DNA of 8,812 nucleotides from Coriobacteriales bacterium (GTDB taxonomy: Bacteria; Actinomycetota; Coriobacteriia; Coriobacteriales; UBA8131), in the NCBI GenBank assembly GCA_031267175.1, contig JAIRZP010000105.1:1-8812 (forward strand), in the 5' to 3' direction. The notes below the pieces were generated by a model that was not told the DNA's origin, searched no databases, and saw nothing but the letters and a program-made list of their open reading frames with translations. The stretch's first letter is position 1. Each line of letters opens with the position of its first letter. Of this stretch, positions 5,581 through 8,812 are shown one piece after another. The translations under genes and the position numbers were made by a program.

Positions 5581-5976
5581 ATGAAGTTGTTTGGATTGGG
5601 AATGCCTGAGCTTATCATCATCCTTTTGGTGATCCTGGTTATCTTTGGCCCCAAAAACCTACCAAAACTCGGCTCAGCGCTCGGAAAGGCCGTCAAAGGC
5701 GTACGCGAGGGCGTTGACAGTGTCAATACCGAGCTGGACGCGGCCAAGGAGTCCGTGGACTCCGTGAGCAAGGATAAGGATAAAAAGGGCAAGAATGCCA
5801 AAGAGAGTGAGCCGCCCATTACCGCTACCGCCGTTGTAGAGGACGTTCCTGTTGCCGAAGAAACGGTCATCATAGAGGAGGAAGCTTTCTCTGACGGTGG
5901 ATTCTGCTCGCAGTGTGGCGCGCCGCTTGAGTCAGACGCCAAGTTCTGTAAGAAATGCGGTGCGGCCAACAGCTAA
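5581..5976 (+). CDS. tatA: Twin-arginine translocase subunit TatA with C-terminal zinc ribbon
   Basis: TatA/E-family proteins form the membrane pore or thinning patch that lets folded proteins with twin-arginine signals cross the membrane. The 131-residue product has a short hydrophobic helix (residues 9-22), then Phe-Gly-Pro-Lys-Asn-Leu-Pro-Lys-Leu-Gly, the TatA hallmark, and an amphipathic helix to about residue 45. A charged, Lys/Asp/Glu-rich linker follows. Residues 108-128 form a zinc ribbon with Cys109-x2-Cys112 and Cys123-x2-Cys126 spaced by 10. Standard TatA ends in a disordered tail, so the zinc finger is unusual; it would lie in the cytoplasm. AGGAGG (5571-5576) precedes ATG by 4 nt. 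No tatB or tatC is in the window, and a terminator follows directly. A strict TatA versus TatE assignment cannot be made here. Confidence 0.92.
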   Translation: MKLFGLGMPELIIILLVILVIFGPKNLPKLGSALGKAVKGVREGVDSVNTELDAAKESVDSVSKDKDKKGKNAKESEPPITATAVVEDVPVAEETVIIEEEAFSDGGFCSQCGAPLESDAKFCKKCGAANS

Positions 5977-5995
5977 GGCTTTTGATGTTGTGTTG

Positions 5996-6036
5996 GCGGC
6001 ATACGTGGTGAACATCCCGTATGCCGCTTGTGTTTT
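5996..6036 (+). terminator. Rho-independent terminator after tatA
   Basis: A perfect 10-bp stem (GCGGCATACG 5996-6005, CGTATGCCGC 6018-6027) with a 12-nt loop is followed by a T-rich run, TTGTGTTTT (6028-6036). It lies 19 bp after the tatA stop and separates tatA from greA. Confidence 0.82.
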
Positions 6037-6056
6037 CGGCGGTAAGGGGTTATCAT
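6028..6056 (+). promoter_or_regulatory. Weak candidate promoter for greA-lysS
   Basis: TTGTGT (6028-6033), a 17-bp spacer and TATCAT (6051-6056) give a good -10 but only a 3/6 -35. It overlaps the T-tract of the tatA terminator. A promoter for greA is needed after that terminator, but this is only the best match found by eye. Confidence 0.3.
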
Positions 6057-6141
6057 CATCCACCCTGCACAGCAGCTCCAAACGACGATCTATGCAAACG
6101 ATGCGTTATACCAACAAGCTTTTTGAACAGATGGGAACACC

Positions 6142-6612
6142 ATGTCCAAAGAAATCATACTCACCAAAGAGGGGTGCGACGAACTCAAGGCTGAGCTGGA
6201 AGAGCTGGAAACCGTCAAGCGCGCCGAAGTGGGCGAACGCATTAAGAACGCCCGCGAGTTTGGCGATATTACCGAGAACTCCGAGTACGATGATGCCAAG
6301 AACGAGCAGGCCTGGGTCGAGAGCCGCATCATCGAGATCAATCTCGTGCTTGCCAACGCCACCATAGTCGAGGCCCCTAAGCGCTCTAACAGGGTGGCCA
6401 TTGGCAACAAGGTTCTCGTACAGTTAGACAGTGGCGCGGAGCGGCAGTTTACGCTTGTTGGTGCCGCAGAGGCCGACGCCGCAAAAGGCAGAATATCCAA
6501 CGAATCGCCTGTGGGAGCGGCCCTTTTGGGGGCGCGCAAAGGCGACGAGGTCACCGCAGAAGGCCCCACCGGCAAGGAAATCAAGTTCACCATCTTAAAG
6601 ATCGGCAGATAG
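6142..6612 (+). CDS. greA: Transcription elongation factor GreA
   Basis: GreA enters the RNA polymerase secondary channel and stimulates cleavage of backtracked RNA so that stalled complexes resume. The 156-residue length is normal for the family. The N-terminal coiled coil (about residues 1-75) carries Gly41-Asp42-Ile-Thr-Glu45-Asn-Ser-Glu-Tyr at its tip. Asp42 and Glu45 are the acidic pair that places the catalytic metal in the polymerase active site. The C-terminal FKBP-like domain (about 80-156) ends in the usual Gly-Lys-Glu-Ile-x-Phe-x-Ile. The Shine-Dalgarno is weak (a GGGA at 6131-6134). Its stop codon is one base before the lysS start, so the two are almost certainly co-transcribed. 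Confidence 0.97.
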   Translation: MSKEIILTKEGCDELKAELEELETVKRAEVGERIKNAREFGDITENSEYDDAKNEQAWVESRIIEINLVLANATIVEAPKRSNRVAIGNKVLVQLDSGAERQFTLVGAAEADAAKGRISNESPVGAALLGARKGDEVTAEGPTGKEIKFTILKIGR

Positions 6613-6613
6613 T

Positions 6614-8098
6614 GTGAGTGAGATTGTTGATGATCCCATTGAGGTGCGCAGGGCCAAGCGCCAGGCGCTCATTGATGCCGGGCACAGTCCCTATGCCTTT
6701 GCCTTTGATATAAGCGCCCGTGCCGCGGAGCTGGAGGAGCGCTACGCCGGTCTGGACAGCGGCGAGACCACCGAGGACCGGGTGCGGAGCGCCGGCCGTA
6801 TCAGGGCCATTCGCAGTCAGGGCAAGGCCACCTTTATCGTGCTGCAGACCGGCACGGGAAGCATCCAGATCTTCTGTCGTATCAATACGCTTGGCGAGGA
6901 GGCCTACGAAGCGCTCAGGTATCTCGATGTGGGCGACTTTATCGGCGTTGAGGGCCTGGTGATGCGCACACGGCGGGGAGAGTTGTCCATTCTGGCGGAG
7001 AGCATTGAGCTTCTCTCCAAATCGCTCAGACCCCTGCCAGAGAAGTTCCATGGCCTCTCCGACAAGGAGACTCGCTATCGGCAGCGTTACGTGGACCTCG
7101 TTATGAACTCCGAGGTCAAAGAGGTCTTTGCCAAGCGCTTCGCCATCATAGATGCGCTCAGGCGTGAGGCTGCCTCCCGTGGCTTCGTTGAGGTGGAGAC
7201 CCCTATGCTCCATCCCATCCCCGGTGGTGCCACCGCCAAGCCCTTTACCACGCACTATCATGCGCTCGACCGCAACTTCTACCTGCGTGTAGCGCCGGAG
7301 CTGCACCTCAAACGTCTGCTCGTGGGCGGCTTTGAAAAGGTCTTTGAAATCAACAGGAGCTTTCGCAACGAGGGCATGGACCACTTCCACAATCCCGAGT
7401 TCACGACGCTGGAGGCCTATCAGGCCTACACAGACGTGGAGGGCATCGCGGAGTTTACCCGCGAGCTGATCCAAGCCGCCTGCCTGGCAGCCAACGGCAG
7501 TCTCCAGATAGCATATCAGGGTATCACTGTGGATCTGGGCGGCACCTGGCCGGTGTCCAGCATGCTGGAGCTGGTGAGCGAGGCCGTGGGCCAGGAGATC
7601 AGCTTCGACTGCGATCTGCAATTGCTAAAATCGTTAGCAAATAGTAATCACCTCGCCATTCAGCCGCAATGGGGCAAGGGTAGACTGATTACTGAGTTAT
7701 TTGATGAGTTGGTGGAGCCAGCCCTCGTGCAGCCTGTCTTTGTTTCCGATCATCCCCTGGAAACCAGCCCTCTGGCCAAAAAGAAGCCCGGCAATGCCAA
7801 CCTCACCAGCAGGTACGAGCTGTTTATCTGTGGGCATGAGTATGCCAACCTGTTCAGCGAGCTTAACGATCCTGTGGATCAGACGGAGCGCTTTCAGGCG
7901 CAGATGGAGGCAAAGGCCGCCGGCGATGAGGAGGCAATGGGGTATGATGAGGATTATATCCGCGCACTGGAGTACGGCATGCCACCAGCCGGAGGCGTGG
8001 GCATCGGCATCGACAGACTGGTGATGTTGCTCACCAACGTAGAATCCATACGTGATGTGTTGCTGTTTCCTCAGATGCGTGAGGAGAGTTTTTCGTAA
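6614..8098 (+). CDS. lysS: Lysyl-tRNA synthetase, class II
   Basis: LysRS joins lysine to tRNA-Lys with ATP in the cytosol. The 494-residue product has normal length. The N-terminal OB-fold anticodon-binding domain spans about residues 55-135. The class II catalytic core follows, with motif 1 around Phe191-Val-Glu-Val-Glu-Thr-Pro, motif 2 at 243-271 (Phe-Glu-Ile-Asn-Arg-Ser-Phe-Arg-Asn-Glu) and motif 3 at 454-473 (Gly-x-Gly-Ile-Gly-Ile-Asp-Arg). The start is GTG at 6614, one base after the greA stop, with no clear Shine-Dalgarno of its own, so translation is probably coupled to greA. Residues 336-370 (bases about 7620-7720) use AT-rich codons unlike the rest of the gene and contain a perfect small inverted repeat, yet the protein text stays family-like. 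Confidence 0.97.
   Translation: MSEIVDDPIEVRRAKRQALIDAGHSPYAFAFDISARAAELEERYAGLDSGETTEDRVRSAGRIRAIRSQGKATFIVLQTGTGSIQIFCRINTLGEEAYEALRYLDVGDFIGVEGLVMRTRRGELSILAESIELLSKSLRPLPEKFHGLSDKETRYRQRYVDLVMNSEVKEVFAKRFAIIDALRREAASRGFVEVETPMLHPIPGGATAKPFTTHYHALDRNFYLRVAPELHLKRLLVGGFEKVFEINRSFRNEGMDHFHNPEFTTLEAYQAYTDVEGIAEFTRELIQAACLAANGSLQIAYQGITVDLGGTWPVSSMLELVSEAVGQEISFDCDLQLLKSLANSNHLAIQPQWGKGRLITELFDELVEPALVQPVFVSDHPLETSPLAKKKPGNANLTSRYELFICGHEYANLFSELNDPVDQTERFQAQMEAKAAGDEEAMGYDEDYIRALEYGMPPAGGVGIGIDRLVMLLTNVESIRDVLLFPQMREESFS
7622..7640. repeat. Small perfect inverted repeat inside lysS
   Basis: TTGCTAA and TTAGCAA flank a 5-nt centre inside the coding sequence. It lies in a short AT-rich patch with codons such as CTA, TTA, AAT and AGT that are rare elsewhere in the gene. 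It may be mRNA structure, a protein site, or chance. Confidence 0.5.
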
Positions 8099-8105
8099 AT
8101 AAAAG

Positions 8106-8150
8106 CTCCCGCTCTCCCGCTGGCAGAGGTCTGTGCGGGAAGAAAGGGAG
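8106..8150 (+). promoter_or_regulatory. GC-rich stem-loop between lysS and clpC
   Basis: CTCCC (8106-8110) can pair with GGGAG (8146-8150), and inside them TCCCGC (8115-8120) pairs with GCGGGA (8135-8140). No T-tract follows, so it is not a standard terminator. It could stabilise a processed mRNA end, attenuate, or be a regulatory structure in the clpC leader. No CtsR, CIRCE or HAIR box was recognised nearby. Confidence 0.4.
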
Positions 8151-8182
8151 TGGCGTCGTGTGTGGGAGGAAGGAAGTAGAGT

Positions 8183-8812
8183 ATGTCGTTTGACCGATTT
8201 ACCGATAAGGCCCGAGCGGTCCTGGCAGGAGCCCAGGAAGAAGCCCGGCAGTTGGGACAGTCCAACGTGGGCACCGAACACCTGCTCCTCGGCCTGCTGC
8301 GCGAGAAAGAAGGCATTGCGGCCCAGGCCCTGAAGACCCTCAATGTCAAGTACGACGAGGTGCTGGCCCAGGTCAAATCAATCGTCAAGGTAAGCGATGA
8401 GCAGCCAGCTGGTCATCTCTCCTTTACCCCGCGGGTCAAGCGGGTGTTGGAGTATGCCCTGCGTGAGACCATGCAGCTGGGGCAGAGCTACATATCCACG
8501 GAGCATCTGCTGCTCGGCATCGTGCGCGAAGGCAACGGCCAGGCTATCCAGGCCCTGTCGCAGATGGGCATCGATGGCGAGATGATAAAGAAGGCCATCG
8601 TCGAGCAGCTGCAGAAGAACGCCGCCTATGCGGGGCATCCCGATATTGCCGATGCCGAGATAGACGCGGGCGACGGTAACAGCATCCTCAAGGAGTTTGG
8701 CACCAACCTTACCCAGGAGGCCGTAAGCGGCAAGCTGGATCCGGTCGTGGGCCGCGAGCTGGAGATCGAGCGCGTCATGCAGATACTCTCCCGTCGTACT
8801 AAGAACAACCCC
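8183..8812 (+). CDS. clpC: ATP-dependent Clp protease ATP-binding subunit ClpC (3' end outside window)
   Basis: ClpC is a HSP100 AAA+ unfoldase that feeds proteins to ClpP. The first 210 codons are present and the frame is still open at the last base. ATG 8183 follows AAGGAAG (8170-8176) with 6 nt spacing. Residues 1 to about 145 form the Clp_N domain with its two repeats, each with Ser-(N/Y)-(V/I)-(G/S)-Thr-Glu-His-Leu-Leu-Leu-Gly. After a short linker the first AAA+ domain begins, with Leu-Asp-Pro-Val-Val-Gly-Arg-Glu-Leu-Glu-Ile-Glu-Arg and Ser-Arg-Arg-Thr-Lys-Asn-Asn-Pro. That is the text directly before Walker A, which lies beyond the window. The two-repeat N domain and this wording suit ClpC better than ClpB or ClpA. 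The 84-bp gap to lysS contains a GC-rich stem-loop; no ctsR or mcsAB precedes it, as expected for an actinobacterium. Confidence 0.96.
   Translation, partial: MSFDRFTDKARAVLAGAQEEARQLGQSNVGTEHLLLGLLREKEGIAAQALKTLNVKYDEVLAQVKSIVKVSDEQPAGHLSFTPRVKRVLEYALRETMQLGQSYISTEHLLLGIVREGNGQAIQALSQMGIDGEMIKKAIVEQLQKNAAYAGHPDIADAEIDAGDGNSILKEFGTNLTQEAVSGKLDPVVGRELEIERVMQILSRRTKNNP

Noticed and set aside
6587..7621. 344-codon minus-strand ORF opposite lysS
   Set aside because: Shadow of lysS codons; no family resemblance, and the plus strand encodes a complete LysRS.

Overview
The window looks like chromosome from a moderately GC-rich, Gram-positive actinobacterium, most likely class Coriobacteriia (Atopobium/Olsenella/Eggerthella-like). 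This is inferred from protein style: an HtpG with a long acidic insert, a TatA with a C-terminal zinc ribbon, the order greA-lysS-clpC, and a surface protein with an InlB-type repeat and a multi-helix membrane anchor. No database was searched; all family names are recognised from memory.

Layout. Bases 1-1349 hold the 3' part of a repeat-containing surface protein gene that starts upstream of the window. Bases 1350 to about 2740 are a gene graveyard. It holds an Abi-family remnant on the minus strand with a lost N-terminus and a missing middle, the 5' end of a CHC2/Toprim-type (DUF3991-like) mobile-element gene that still has its Shine-Dalgarno, and the C-terminal part of an Rpn/PD-(D/E)XK transposase-like nuclease. 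The last two are joined out of frame. An unrecognised stretch follows. These are scars of old mobile or defence DNA, not a working system.

Bases 2680-3373 carry no convincing protein gene but are rich in signals. There are two consensus sigma-70-type promoters 82 bp apart, both TTGACA with a 17-bp spacer. The first is preceded by three phased A-tracts and followed at its start site by a 13+13 bp dyad. After the second comes about 220 nt that folds into several strong hairpins and one 15-bp long-range helix, then a 14-bp tandem repeat array. This is the best candidate here for something undescribed: a structured non-coding RNA, or an unusually long htpG leader.

Bases 3374-8812 are housekeeping, all on the plus strand: htpG (Hsp90 chaperone), tatA (Tat export) closed by a clear terminator, greA (transcript cleavage factor), lysS (lysyl-tRNA synthetase) one base after greA, and the first 210 codons of clpC (AAA+ unfoldase), which runs off the right end. 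Protein quality control (HtpG, ClpC) thus flanks export, transcription-rescue and translation genes. greA-lysS is very likely one operon; whether clpC is co-transcribed is not clear.
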